DNA of 54,120 bases, taken from Fibrobacter sp. GTDB taxonomy: Bacteria; Fibrobacterota; Fibrobacteria; Fibrobacterales; Fibrobacteraceae. A program made the translations under genes and the position numbers. The DNA lies in assembly GCA_024398955.1 (NCBI GenBank), contig JAKSIG010000017.1, positions 1 to 54,120 on the forward strand, read 5' to 3'. Below the pieces are notes generated by a model. It searched no databases and was not told the DNA's origin. It worked only from the letters and a program-made list of their open reading frames with translations. Positions 1 to 8,171 of the stretch are shown piece after piece; position 1 is the first letter of the stretch; every line of letters begins with the position of its first letter.

Positions 1-1
1 G

Positions 2-46
2 AAAGATGTTGGCAAATGGCATGTGTTTATCGTGCCGTCAGTTTAG
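2..46 (+). CDS. 3' end of an unidentified gene (partial)
   Basis: One frame is open from the left edge and ends at a TAG at position 44, reading KDVGKWHVFIVPSV. The composition is protein-like and the hairpin at 93-122 would also suit as its terminator. Fourteen residues are too few to identify a family, and a second frame stays open longer, so this is tentative. Confidence 0.3.
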   Translation, partial: KDVGKWHVFIVPSV

Positions 47-92
47 AGGCATTGCCCAATCTCCTGTTTTTGATGACTTTTGGCGAGTTAAA

Positions 93-122
93 AAACTCCC
101 CGACCATTGTGGTGGGGAGTTT
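93..122 (-). terminator. Rho-independent terminator of the trp unit
   Basis: The arm AAACTCCCC (93-101) is complementary to GGGGAGTTT (114-122) with a 12-nt loop. On the minus strand the stem runs into a T-rich tail. It lies about 45 bp beyond the trpGD stop codon. The plus-strand side also ends in TTTT, so it may work in both directions. Confidence 0.75.
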
Positions 123-132
123 TGAAAGCTGG

Positions 133-152
133 ATTCTCGCTTTCGCGAGAAT
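133..152. repeat. Short dispersed palindrome, intergenic copy
   Basis: ATTCTCGC, a 4-nt TTTC loop and GCGAGAAT form a perfect 8-bp stem, flanked by GG on the left and GACAC on the right. Read on the minus strand it has the pattern GTCATTC...GCGA..GAATCC. The same pattern occurs inside the coding region of the lipoprotein gene at 37869-37895, so it appears to be a dispersed repeat and not just a terminator. Confidence 0.5.
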
Positions 153-166
153 GACACTGGGAGGGA

Positions 167-1762
167 CTAGCTGTTGCTAGCTGCCTTCACGGCTTCGATG
201 GTCTTCAGTACGGAGCCGTCTTCGATTGCCTTCATGGCCATGTCGTAGCCTTCCTTGATGGTGGCGGCCTTCTTGCTGATGTAGAGGGCGGCGCCAGCGT
301 TCAGGGCGCAGGCGTACTTGATGCCCGGGCGGCCCTTGCCGTTGAGCAAGTCCATAGCCAGCTTGAAGTTTTCTTCGCCGGTGCCACCTGCCAAGTCGTC
401 TTCGTCCACAGCGGGAACGCCGAAGTCCTTGGGGTCGATGCGGTATTCCTTGTAAACGCCATCTTCCAGAATTTCTGCGATGGTGGTAGGAACGCAGGGA
501 GAAATTTCATCGTAGCCGTCGTCGCTCAAGGCGACCATGACACGCTTTGCACCCAGGGCATGAGCAGCCTTGGTAAACGGTTCCAAAACGGCCTTGCTGT
601 AAACGCCCAGGCAGAGGTACTTGGCTTCTGCAGGGTTGGTGAGAGGTCCGATGAGGTTCATGATGGTCTTGATGCCGAGGCAACCACGGACAGGACCTGC
701 GTAACGCATTGCACCGTGGTAGACCGGAGCCATCAGGAACACAAAGCCGGTCTTCTGCAAAACTTCGGCAGCCTTTTCCGGAGTCATGTCCAGCTTGAAA
801 CCTGCTGCGGTGTAGAAGTTTGCTGCGCCGGACTTACTGGAAACGGCGCGGTTGCCGTGCTTTGCAATCTTACAACCGCAAGTAGCTGCGATAAGGCCAG
901 ACATGGAGCTCACATTGAAGCTGCCCTTGCCGTCTCCACCAGTACCCACGATATCGGTAAGTTCGTCGCCTGCCATGGGGAACTTGCGCTTCTTGCGGCT
1001 AAGCACAGCGGCGCAGCCGGCGATTTCATCAGAAACTGGGCCCTTGCAGGAAAGTGCTGTAAGGATTGCTGCCATCTGGCGTTCATCCATAATGCCATCG
1101 GTCAAGTCGTCCATGAACATTTCAGCAGTTTCGCGAGTCAGGTCCTTGCCTTCCATGAGGGTGTTCAATACACCGCGAATGTTCTGCGGCTCACGACGGT
1201 AGTTGAGGAATGCCTTGAAGAAATCGGCTTCCCTGTCGCTGGCGATAGATTCCGGATGGAACTGCACACCTTCGATATCCAAGGTCTTGTGACGAATGCC
1301 CATGATGTCGCCGTCTGTGGCGCGGGCGGTCACTTCGAATTCCGGCGGGAGGGTGGTTTCGTCAATGACAAGGCTGTGGTAGCGGGTGAAGGAATTCTTT
1401 GCGCCCATGGTGCGGAAGAGACCCTTGCCGTCCAGGTTGATTTCTTCGACGATGCCGTGCTTGATGAACTTTGCGCCAACGATCTTTGCACCGAAAGCGT
1501 AGCCAATAGCCTGGTGACCAAGGCAGATGCCAAGAATGGGGAGCTTGCCTGCGAAGTGCTTAATTGCTTCAACAGAGATGCCTGCATCTTCAGGGCGACC
1601 CGGGCCCGGGCTCACAATGAGGCGGCTTGGGTTCAAGGCTTCGATGTCGGCGATGGTGCATTCCTTGCTGCGGAGCACGCGGATTTCTTCGTTAGTGATC
1701 TTGGCCAAAGCCTGATACACGTTGTAAGTGAAAGAATCGTAGTTGTCAATGAGTACAATCAT
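167..1762 (-). CDS. trpGD: Anthranilate synthase glutaminase / anthranilate phosphoribosyltransferase fusion
   Basis: A 531-residue bifunctional enzyme for the first two steps of tryptophan synthesis. Residues 1 to about 190 are a class I glutamine amidotransferase that supplies ammonia to TrpE: the nucleophilic Cys lies in GICLGHQAIG and the His-Glu pair in GVQFHPES. Residues from about 198 onward are TrpD, which joins anthranilate to PRPP; the PRPP-binding segment GTGGDGKGSFNVSS is intact. The ATG at 1762 follows an AAGG ribosome site. The gene lies downstream of trpE on the same strand, separated by about 200 bp that carry an inverted-repeat element, and is followed by a terminator. Such GD fusions are known in enterobacteria; the separate trpC, trpF, trpB and trpA are not in this window. 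Confidence 0.96.
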   Translation of the reverse strand: MIVLIDNYDSFTYNVYQALAKITNEEIRVLRSKECTIADIEALNPSRLIVSPGPGRPEDAGISVEAIKHFAGKLPILGICLGHQAIGYAFGAKIVGAKFIKHGIVEEINLDGKGLFRTMGAKNSFTRYHSLVIDETTLPPEFEVTARATDGDIMGIRHKTLDIEGVQFHPESIASDREADFFKAFLNYRREPQNIRGVLNTLMEGKDLTRETAEMFMDDLTDGIMDERQMAAILTALSCKGPVSDEIAGCAAVLSRKKRKFPMAGDELTDIVGTGGDGKGSFNVSSMSGLIAATCGCKIAKHGNRAVSSKSGAANFYTAAGFKLDMTPEKAAEVLQKTGFVFLMAPVYHGAMRYAGPVRGCLGIKTIMNLIGPLTNPAEAKYLCLGVYSKAVLEPFTKAAHALGAKRVMVALSDDGYDEISPCVPTTIAEILEDGVYKEYRIDPKDFGVPAVDEDDLAGGTGEENFKLAMDLLNGKGRPGIKYACALNAGAALYISKKAATIKEGYDMAMKAIEDGSVLKTIEAVKAASNS

Positions 1763-1784
1763 TTTTAAACCTTTTTGTAAAAAA

Positions 1785-1962
1785 CTTAGGGAGTAGAGAT
1801 TAGGTTCTAGAGACTAGGGCTGCGAAATCTTAGGGGCTAGAGATTAGGATCTAGTGGCTAGTGAGAAGAATCATGCCTTCGGCATCTATATTAAAGCGGC
1901 GAAGCCGCCTTATTTATCACTAACCCCTAACCTCTAATTTCTAGTCTCTAGTTTCTAGTCTC
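1785..1962. repeat. Intergenic inverted-repeat element A (CTAG-type arms)
   Basis: The spacer between trpE and trpGD is filled by a structured element. The left arm (about 1785-1867) repeats motifs such as CTAGAGATTAGG and CTAGAGACTAGGG. The right arm (about 1918-1962) is their imperfect reverse complement. Between them are two small hairpins, ATGCC-TTC-GGCAT (1873-1885) and GCGGC-GAA-GCCGC (1896-1908). The same architecture with different arm sequence recurs at 11338-11427 and 27181-27298, and single arms occur at 25999-26040 and 37624-37652. Confidence 0.6.
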
Positions 1963-1963
1963 T

Positions 1964-3376
1964 CTATTTACTTCCTTCCAGGACTGCGCGGACAGCGCCC
2001 AGCTTTTCGTTAGTTTCTTCAAATTCGCGTTCTGCGTTGGAGGCGGCCACAATGCCACCGCCAGCCTGCAAGGTGATCTTCTTGCCCTGTTTGAGACAGC
2101 AACGGATAGAAATACAGAAGTCCAGGTCGCCATCGGATTCAATGTAACCTACAGCGCCTGCATAGAAGCGTCGTTTGACCTTTTCGAGGCCAGAAAGGAT
2201 TTCGATAGCGCTGATCTTTGGAGCGCCGCTCACGGTACCAGCAGGGAAGCTGGAACGAAGCACTTCAATAGACTTCTTGCCGGCGCTGACTTTACCTTCA
2301 ACATCAGAAACCAGGTGGATCACGTGGCTGTACTTTTCGCATTCCATGAACTTCATGGCTTCCACAGTACCAGCGGCACAGACGCGACCCAAATCGTTAC
2401 GAGCCAAGTCAACGAGCATCAAGTGTTCTGCACGTTCCTTCGGGTCGTTTTTCAGTTCCTTCATCAGTTCATAATCTTCCTTTTCGTCCTTACCGCGGCG
2501 GCGTGTGCCGGCAATAGGATGGATGGTTGCGATACCATCACGGACGCGTACCAAGCTTTCTGGAGATGCACCGATAAACTGGTGGGTACCGTAATCCAAG
2601 TAGAACATGTAAGGAGACGGGTTCACGGAACGGAGACGACGATAAATGTCCAGAGCCTCGATGTCGCTTTCGAACTGGATGCGGCGAGATGGCACTGCCT
2701 GAACGATGTCGCCTGCCACAATGTGCTTCTGCAGTTCTTCCACCTTCTGGGTGTATTCTTCCTTGGACTTGGAAAGATCGGTAACGGTAACGCCCTTGGC
2801 CACTTCCGGTTCCGGAGCCAGGTAGCTGAAGTCCAGGTCGGCCAGGCGCTTCTTCACGTTTTCGATAGCGGCAGGCAGGTCCACCTGATGTTCTTCGTAG
2901 TTCAATGCGAACAGGTGAAGCTTTTCAGTGTAGTGGTCGAACACGATGTAGATGTGACCTACCATGAATTCAGCTTCGGGAATGTTCAGTTCGTCCACTT
3001 GGGGTGCTAAGTGAATGGTATCGCAGCGGGCGCAGAATTCATAACCCAGGTAGCCAACGCCAGAAGAAGGAATCGGCATCTGGTTAGGCGGCACGGTGTT
3101 TTCGCCGGAAATAATCATGAGGGCGTCGAGAATGTCGCCTTCGCCTTCCTTCAGGAATACGCTTTCCTTGCCGTCAACGACAATGGAAACGTCACGCTCG
3201 TTCTGGCGGAGACGGAAGGCTTCGTCGACCATCAAGGTCGAGTAGCGGCTACGGCCGTGAGCGAAAGAAGCGGATTCAAAGATTGCCTTTGCTCCCAGCT
3301 TCTTGCCGAGAGAGAAAGGTGTATAACGTTCGCCGGGGAGGGCGACGTAGATGCTGTCGGTACGAGGTTCAGTCAT
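1964..3376 (-). CDS. trpE: Anthranilate synthase component I
   Basis: A 470-residue chorismate-utilising enzyme that makes anthranilate with ammonia from the TrpG domain encoded downstream. The N-terminal segment IFESASFAHGRSRYS resembles the regulatory tryptophan pocket (LLES-type) of feedback-inhibited TrpE. The catalytic half contains GTRRRGKDEKEDYE, LARNDLGRVC and FPAGTVSGAPK, as in the chorismate-binding fold. The ATG at 3376 has AAGGA eight bases upstream. Between this start and the leader peptide there is an attenuator terminator, so expression is probably set by charged tRNA-Trp. A short hairpin (GGCCC-TC-GGGCC) lies just upstream of the ribosome site. Confidence 0.96.
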   Translation of the reverse strand: MTEPRTDSIYVALPGERYTPFSLGKKLGAKAIFESASFAHGRSRYSTLMVDEAFRLRQNERDVSIVVDGKESVFLKEGEGDILDALMIISGENTVPPNQMPIPSSGVGYLGYEFCARCDTIHLAPQVDELNIPEAEFMVGHIYIVFDHYTEKLHLFALNYEEHQVDLPAAIENVKKRLADLDFSYLAPEPEVAKGVTVTDLSKSKEEYTQKVEELQKHIVAGDIVQAVPSRRIQFESDIEALDIYRRLRSVNPSPYMFYLDYGTHQFIGASPESLVRVRDGIATIHPIAGTRRRGKDEKEDYELMKELKNDPKERAEHLMLVDLARNDLGRVCAAGTVEAMKFMECEKYSHVIHLVSDVEGKVSAGKKSIEVLRSSFPAGTVSGAPKISAIEILSGLEKVKRRFYAGAVGYIESDGDLDFCISIRCCLKQGKKITLQAGGGIVAASNAEREFEETNEKLGAVRAVLEGSK

Positions 3377-3486
3377 TTTTAATCCTTCGTTTTAAACTCG
3401 CTGGCCCGAGGGCCAAATTCTTTTGGCGAGGCTTCACCACCCGAAACAGGGTTGCGGTTCCGACCCGGAGGATTTCAATTTGTCTT

Positions 3487-3523
3487 GGAAAAATTTAAGG
3501 CCTCCAGGGAGTCTGGAAGCCTT
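3487..3523 (-). terminator. trp attenuator terminator (3:4 hairpin)
   Basis: On the minus strand AAGGCTTCCAG (3523 to 3513), loop ACTCC and CTGGAGGCCTT (3507 to 3497) form an 11-bp stem with one G-U pair, followed by AAATTTTTCC. It stands about 60 bp after the leader-peptide stop and 120 bp before trpE. Its left half overlaps the antiterminator segment, which is the arrangement needed for attenuation. Confidence 0.88.
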
Positions 3524-3589
3524 GCCGCTTTGCTCTTACGCTTTTGACGCGCGATACAATTTGCAAATACCAGACTCTATGTTAGAGTC
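3509..3589 (-). promoter_or_regulatory. trp attenuator switch: pause (1:2) and antiterminator (2:3) hairpins
   Basis: Segment 1, GACTCTA (3589 to 3583), overlaps the leader stop codon and pairs perfectly with segment 2, TAGAGTC (3579 to 3573). Segment 2 continues as GAGTCTGG (3577 to 3570) and pairs perfectly over 8 bp with segment 3, CCAGACTC (3516 to 3509), which is part of the terminator stem. A ribosome stalled at the two Trp codons (3599-3594) would cover segment 1, let 2:3 form and prevent termination. A ribosome reaching the stop would free the terminator. The pairings are seen directly; the mechanism is inferred by analogy with the E. coli trp leader. Confidence 0.85.
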
Positions 3590-3641
3590 CGCGCCACCAT
3601 CGGCCGTCGAATGCAACTGTAAGAGCATAAATCATCTTCAT
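3582..3641 (-). CDS. trpL: trp leader peptide
   Basis: A 19-codon reading frame, MKMIYALTVAFDGRWWRGL, with two adjacent TGG codons placed five bases before attenuator segment 1 and a TAA stop inside that segment. This is the classical layout of a trp leader peptide. The start at 3641 has no Shine-Dalgarno sequence; a TAAATT box ends six bases upstream, so the message may be leaderless. An internal ATG at 3635 or an in-frame TTG at 3647 are alternatives. Confidence 0.85.
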   Translation of the reverse strand: MKMIYALTVAFDGRWWRGL

Positions 3642-3647
3642 GCCCAA

Positions 3648-3676
3648 AATTTATGAATATCCCTATCTGTTGGCAA
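3648..3676 (-). promoter_or_regulatory. Candidate trp promoter
   Basis: TTGCCA (3676 to 3671), a 17-bp spacer and TAAATT (3653 to 3648) on the minus strand. Transcription would start at about 3641, at or next to the leader-peptide ATG. The spacing is ideal; the -10 box matches the consensus at four of six positions. Confidence 0.55.
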
Positions 3677-3898
3677 GGGATTTGTCTGTAAAAAACGGCA
3701 AAATAGCGGCAAAAGTCTTGTGAAAAATGGAAATGACTCAAATTCTTGTGATAAAAGGTGTGCCGGTTGCTTTTTTATTTAAAGACTGCGTAAATCACCC
3801 CGCAATTTTTATATTAAAAAAGAATTTTGAGTATATGCTTTTTTTATATCCCTGGCCGGGCGCCTTGTGCGGAATAAGCCCAACCTAACGGGATTCTT

Positions 3899-5662
3899 TT
3901 GTTTCCTTTAAAATACTTTTTCGTACTGAGTTCCTTGTGGATTGCAGTGTCTTGGGCCGGCCCGAAAAGTCCGGTATCCTTGGATTTTGTAGATGCGCCT
4001 CTTGCAGATGTGGTGCGATCGGTTTCTGTCGCTTACGAAATGCCGATTCTAGTGGACGACGGCGCCGATGAACGTGTAACCTTTCACTTGGACGGTCTGG
4101 GCGTTTTGGAAGGGATTTCTGCTCTTTGCGGGGCTCATGGCCTAGAACTGGTGCAAGAGGGTGGTGTCTTTCATGTGCGTCGTATGGCTCAGCGCGGGTT
4201 ACAGGAATTCTCGAGAAGGGATTCTCTGGTTTCGATTCAGGTAAAAAATCAAAATGTCGCAGACTTTATTCAGGAATTTGGATTGAATGTGGGCCTGAAT
4301 ATCCTGGGATCGCCAAACCTTTCGGGGCAAGTCAGTGGAACGTTGCGAGATGTTTTGCCAGAAGACGCTCTTAAACTTTTAATGAAGGCCAATGGTTTTG
4401 TTCTTCATCAAGAAAACAGTTCTAAGGGCAGGGTGTTCCGAATCGAAAATAGAAGGCCTGGGCAGGGCGATTCTCTTGCGTCTGGTGATGTACCTCCAGG
4501 AAAGCTACGGCTCCAGCGGGAGGGCGACCTGTATTCTGTAGAATCCAATGATGCTTCCCTCGGTACAGTTCTGCAAGAGGTTTCCCGCGAGGCCGAATTG
4601 GGTTTGGCGCTTTATGGAAACATTCAGGAATCGGTGCGCCTAAGGCTTGAACTGGTCACTCTCGAAAAATTACTGGATGCACTTTTTCGAGGGCGCCGCT
4701 ACAGCTATGCGTTAGAAAACAGCATTCTTTTTGTGGCAGAATCGGGCAGCCGCAATGCCATTTCTGCAACTAGACGTTACCCGCTAAAACATATTCATCC
4801 AGAGCTTGCTCTAGGATATTTGGCGAAGTTGCCGCCCAGTGCAAATTTTATTGCCGCCGAGGTCAAGGAACAGAACTGCTTGCTTCTGAGTGGATCCGTT
4901 GCAGAAATCCAGATGGCCGAGGATCTGCTAAAGCAAGTGGATGTGCCTGCCTTGCAGGTGACTTTATCCTGTATAATCGCAGAATTTAAAAGGGGTAGGG
5001 CTTTTGAAATTGGGCTTCACAGTGGAGGTTCCCGCAAGACCGCAGAAAAGGATGTTGGGCTTCGTGGTTTTCTTGATTTTTCCAACGCAAACTTGACTAG
5101 GTCAGGAGCCTTTGGCAAAATCGGTCTTTTGCCTGACCGCTTTGAAATGGAACTTGCCTCGCTGGAAGAAAATAATGCCGCCGAAGTTCTGGCGAGGCCG
5201 CGGCTTACAACGATTAATGGCAACAAGGCGGAATTGAATGTGACGAATACCGTGTACTACCTGGTGAGTCAGGTGTCTGCAGATGGCTTCCCCATTACAG
5301 ACTATCGCTCGTTCAATGATGGAATTTCTCTGGAAATTACGCCTTCGGTGACGCAAGACGGAAACATAACCTTGGAAGTTTCACCCGAAATAAAAACGGC
5401 GGGACGCAGCTCCGGGGACGGTCCCCGTGATATCAGCACGCGCAATCTGAAAACGGTTGTGGTGCTTCGCAATGGCGAAACTCTTTGCCTTGGAGGACTT
5501 ATCCGTAAGACAAAGTCAGAGGTCCGTTCGGCGGTGCCTTTTTTAGGAAGCCTCCCTTTGATCGGACGCCTGTTCAGTTACGTTTCTGAAGAAGAAGAAA
5601 ATAACGAACTGGCCATTTTCATAACGCCTCACGTAGAAAACTCAATAGAGGCTGCTCCATGA
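3899..5662 (+). CDS. Secretin (GspD/PilQ-type outer-membrane channel)
   Basis: A 587-residue protein starting at a TTG. Residues 1-21 are a signal peptide. Residues about 27-80 (SLDFVDAPLADVVRSVSVAY) are an STN/N0-like domain, followed by N-domain repeats. The C-terminal third is a typical secretin barrel: ARPRLTTINGNKAELNV, ITPSVTQDGNITLEVSPEI, and near the end VPFLGSLPLIGRLFSY and ELAIFITPHV. Secretins form multimeric outer-membrane gates for type II secretion or type IV pili. The gene heads an operon with four downstream genes joined by overlaps, two of which encode pseudopilins. The spacer upstream (3677-3898) is AT-rich and shows no confident promoter. Whether the system secretes or builds a pilus cannot be decided here. 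Confidence 0.9.
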   Translation: MFPLKYFFVLSSLWIAVSWAGPKSPVSLDFVDAPLADVVRSVSVAYEMPILVDDGADERVTFHLDGLGVLEGISALCGAHGLELVQEGGVFHVRRMAQRGLQEFSRRDSLVSIQVKNQNVADFIQEFGLNVGLNILGSPNLSGQVSGTLRDVLPEDALKLLMKANGFVLHQENSSKGRVFRIENRRPGQGDSLASGDVPPGKLRLQREGDLYSVESNDASLGTVLQEVSREAELGLALYGNIQESVRLRLELVTLEKLLDALFRGRRYSYALENSILFVAESGSRNAISATRRYPLKHIHPELALGYLAKLPPSANFIAAEVKEQNCLLLSGSVAEIQMAEDLLKQVDVPALQVTLSCIIAEFKRGRAFEIGLHSGGSRKTAEKDVGLRGFLDFSNANLTRSGAFGKIGLLPDRFEMELASLEENNAAEVLARPRLTTINGNKAELNVTNTVYYLVSQVSADGFPITDYRSFNDGISLEITPSVTQDGNITLEVSPEIKTAGRSSGDGPRDISTRNLKTVVVLRNGETLCLGGLIRKTKSEVRSAVPFLGSLPLIGRLFSYVSEEEENNELAIFITPHVENSIEAAP

Positions 5663-6732
5663 TTTTCTTGCCCTCAAAGTGGCTTCGTGCAGATTCCGTT
5701 TCTGCAGACTTGCTGACCTGGGAATGGACCACCACCTATGACCAGTTTCCGTCAGAAAGGGAACTGCAGGAATCCTTTGCCCTGGATTTTCCAAAGACCT
5801 TCCCGCAGAATAAAGTGTGGCTGTTGCCCCTGCTTTCTTTCAATTCGCCCGAAGGCAGGCGGTATCGCTACCTGGTTGTTTTGCGTAAAAAGGCTGCTAT
5901 TGAAGATGGCAAGGCGGTTCAACGCAGGGAGCTTCCTGAACAAATTTGGCTTTATGGATATGCAGACGAAGTGCTGCGTAAGAATGATTGGGATGGCAAT
6001 GCCCTCTTTTACCGTGTGGAAGGGGGCGCCCTTTCGATTCTTGCCTTTCAGAAGGGGCTGCTTTGCTTTTGGATTGAAGAATCGGGATATACCCATGCTG
6101 AGCTTGTTGAAAAAAGATTGAAGTGTTTTAAGGAGTTCTTGAAGGAAGACGGATTCATGAATCGATGTGATGATTACCATTGGGCCTGCATAGAATCTGA
6201 AAATTTTAAAAGTCCCCTGTACGTTTTGAAACGGAAGTTTTTCTGCAGGGCCGCTCAGGACCCCTTCTGGAAAAAACAAAATTTCAGTTTTTATGGGCAA
6301 AGTCTAGAGGAATTGCATTTTGTAGAAAATAATGAAGGCAAGGTAAGGCTTCCAAAGAAAATTCTGGTACTGGTCGTCGTACTTATAGCTCTTTGGTATG
6401 GCCTAAGAAATTCGGAATTTGAATCTGTGCCGCCGAGAGTTTTTGATGCTGATCCTCCGGAATTGTTGCCGCCCGAAATTGTTGAAAAAAAGGAACCGAG
6501 AGAACTTTTTGAAGTAACAAATGTGACGAATGCCGTCTCTAAAAAGCAAAGTCCTTGCGATGCGTCCTTGCTGAAAATCAATGGAATCGTAGCGAATAAA
6601 CTCTTTCTTTCGGGTGGAAAAATGTTCCTGCCAGGGGATTCCCTAGGGCCTTTTAAGGTGGTTGACATTGCAAGAAACCAGGTGCATTTTGTTTGCGAAG
6701 ATTCCCGTTATGTGGGGGAGGCTCGCCGATGA
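5659..6732 (+). CDS. Single-pass membrane protein of the secretin operon, GspC/PilP-like C-terminus
   Basis: A 357-residue protein whose ATG overlaps the secretin stop (ATGA). Residues 1 to about 230 have no signal peptide and appear cytoplasmic. One membrane segment (ILVLVVVLIALWYGL, about 233-250) is followed by a Pro/Glu-rich stretch and a small C-terminal domain. That domain, with KINGIVANKLFLSGGKMFLPGD and GPFKVVDIARNQVHFVC, resembles the periplasmic domain of GspC or PilP that docks on the secretin. The N-terminal half may play the GspL/PilM-like cytoplasmic role, but I recognise no family there. Function is inferred from position and topology. Confidence 0.65.
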   Translation: MIFLPSKWLRADSVSADLLTWEWTTTYDQFPSERELQESFALDFPKTFPQNKVWLLPLLSFNSPEGRRYRYLVVLRKKAAIEDGKAVQRRELPEQIWLYGYADEVLRKNDWDGNALFYRVEGGALSILAFQKGLLCFWIEESGYTHAELVEKRLKCFKEFLKEDGFMNRCDDYHWACIESENFKSPLYVLKRKFFCRAAQDPFWKKQNFSFYGQSLEELHFVENNEGKVRLPKKILVLVVVLIALWYGLRNSEFESVPPRVFDADPPELLPPEIVEKKEPRELFEVTNVTNAVSKKQSPCDASLLKINGIVANKLFLSGGKMFLPGDSLGPFKVVDIARNQVHFVCEDSRYVGEARR

Positions 6733-7559
6733 AAACCCGCGGTGCGGTTCTCCCGCTAGTTATAACGGTTCTATTCTGCATTACGCTGATGCTGACTGCA
6801 TTAATGAAACTTCCGGGAGGTGTTCTTCGTGTTGAACGAACTCTAGAAAAGAAACTGCAGGCGATTTATGATGCTGAATCGCAAATCCTTTTACAGCTTT
6901 ATGGCTTGCCGTCTCATGATGTTTCTGTTCGTCAGGCGGGCCCCTGGCTAGAACTTTCCTCGCCGGCGGGAACTTGGGGGCGCGTCTGCGTTGTGGCGGG
7001 CCGTCAATACGATTCCCTTTCCCGCGCATCCAAAAGGGAACTTGTGGAGCGATTCCGAGTGACTCTGAATCAAGAAATCCTGCTGGGCAAAAACATTCAG
7101 ACGAAATCCGGAAACCGCCGACTGTTCGGCCCTGCGCAAAGCATGTCTCTGGTGGTTGAAAACGGCGACCTGCTTGTGGATGTCTTTGGCCCCGCAAAAG
7201 TCTGCAACTTTAAATCTTACGGAACCATGACACTGCGGGGAGCCGCAGAATTTGATACCCTGCGGGTTTATTCGTCGGGCCAGATGTTTTTTGCCGGTGA
7301 CCTCAAGATAAACTGGCTAGAAGCCTATAGCGCCGATCGAATTGAAATATCTGGCAACGTGCATTTTTCTGGCGCAGCCGTAGCCAATGGGAGCGTACTA
7401 CTGCGACAGCATGCGCTGGCAATGTATCCGTCGGCGCTTCTCAGCCTAAATGCCCCTGTTGAATATGAACCTAAAAACATTGCGGATTCCCTGTTGCTTC
7501 CTGCTTACGAAGATGACGCAGGAGTCTCCCTGGTTCCTTTCGGGTGGAGCCTGCTATGA
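6729..7559 (+). CDS. PilX/GspK-like prepilin-type membrane-anchored protein
   Basis: A 276-residue protein. The start chosen is the ATG at 6729, which overlaps the previous stop (ATGA) and follows GGGGGAGG; an upstream in-frame start lies inside the previous gene. The N-terminus KTRGAVLPLVITVLFCITLMLTA is a short basic stretch and a hydrophobic helix, as in PilX/GspK-type components. The rest is soluble; its C-terminal half has short alternating beta-like repeats (VENGDLLVDVFGPAKV, SYGTMTLRGAAEFDTLRVYS) like a small beta-helix or bactofilin-type stack. Likely part of the pilus or pseudopilus tip, judged from context. Confidence 0.55.
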   Translation: MKTRGAVLPLVITVLFCITLMLTALMKLPGGVLRVERTLEKKLQAIYDAESQILLQLYGLPSHDVSVRQAGPWLELSSPAGTWGRVCVVAGRQYDSLSRASKRELVERFRVTLNQEILLGKNIQTKSGNRRLFGPAQSMSLVVENGDLLVDVFGPAKVCNFKSYGTMTLRGAAEFDTLRVYSSGQMFFAGDLKINWLEAYSADRIEISGNVHFSGAAVANGSVLLRQHALAMYPSALLSLNAPVEYEPKNIADSLLLPAYEDDAGVSLVPFGWSLL

Positions 7560-7882
7560 ATCCTCGTCAAAAAAACTGCGTCCTTCGGGGCTTTACCTTG
7601 ATGGAAGTTTGCGTGGCTCTGGTTATACTGAGCGTCGGAACTTTGTCGTTGAGTGGGTTGCTGAACCATTTTAATAAAGTTCGCCTGGCCGAAAAAAGCC
7701 AGACGGATGCATTCGTAAATGTTGTTCGTAATGTTGAACGGGCTGTGGAGGTTCCGCCCCTGTGCGCGAGTCTAGATTCCGTAAATGAATATGTCCCGTT
7801 GGGGTGGATTGAAGTTGGAATGTCTCTAGCCCCTCCGGCTCGAACCCTTAGATTAAGAAGGCTAGTACGATGCCGTCGGTAA
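7556..7882 (+). CDS. Minor pseudopilin (type II secretion/type IV pilus)
   Basis: A 108-residue prepilin. The ATG at 7556 overlaps the preceding stop (ATGA). The type III signal is clear: a short leader MNPRQKNCVLRG, then FTLMEVCVALVILSVG, with the prepilin peptidase cut expected between Gly and Phe and the conserved Glu at mature position 5. The mature domain is only about 80 residues with two Cys, small for GspH, GspI or GspJ. The closest analogue by operon position is GspI, but this is not certain. Confidence 0.8.
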   Translation: MNPRQKNCVLRGFTLMEVCVALVILSVGTLSLSGLLNHFNKVRLAEKSQTDAFVNVVRNVERAVEVPPLCASLDSVNEYVPLGWIEVGMSLAPPARTLRLRRLVRCRR

Positions 7883-8106
7883 GCTGTGGTAAGGCACGGG
7901 CAGGATTTACCCTTATGGAACTGATGGTTGCTACGGCGGCGGCTTCGGTCCTGATCCTGTCGGCTTTACAGCTTTATGTGCAATTTTACGGAATCTCGGT
8001 CCGTTTGCAGGTGGATTACTGGCGCGAGTCCAGGGAGCAGATTCTGCAGATGCAGAATTCCATGCCTTATTCCCAAGGCCAGCGAGGTCATTCCTCTACA
8101 AGGTAG
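7870..8106 (+). CDS. Small minor pseudopilin, possibly shortened
   Basis: A 78-residue protein overlapping the previous gene by 13 bases. It has a prepilin signal (KARAG, then FTLMELMVATAAASVLILSA) with Glu at mature position 5. The mature part is about 66 residues, much shorter than GspJ or PilW-type proteins (about 180-200), and the gene ends directly before a terminator. It may be a true mini-pilin or the remnant of a truncated GspJ-like gene; no extension was seen in another frame before the terminator. Confidence 0.7.
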   Translation: MPSVSCGKARAGFTLMELMVATAAASVLILSALQLYVQFYGISVRLQVDYWRESREQILQMQNSMPYSQGQRGHSSTR

Positions 8107-8121
8107 AGTCTTGCCCTAGCA

Positions 8122-8152
8122 AAAAAGCCCCGGCTTTACGCCGAGGCTTTTT
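8122..8152. terminator. Bidirectional terminator between convergent genes
   Basis: AAAAAGCC-C-CGGC, loop TTTAC, GCCG-A-GGCTTTTT: a 12-bp stem with one mismatch and T-runs on both strands. It sits between the pseudopilin operon (stop 8106) and the glycosyltransferase (stop 8172) and can serve both. Confidence 0.85.
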
Positions 8153-8171
8153 AACAAAAAATTGCTTTGTT

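Noticed and set aside
3420..3480. T-box-like GGGTCGGAACCGCAACCC on the minus strand upstream of trpE
   Set aside because: It has an extra base against the T-box consensus, no T-run terminator follows, and a complete leader-peptide attenuator already explains control.
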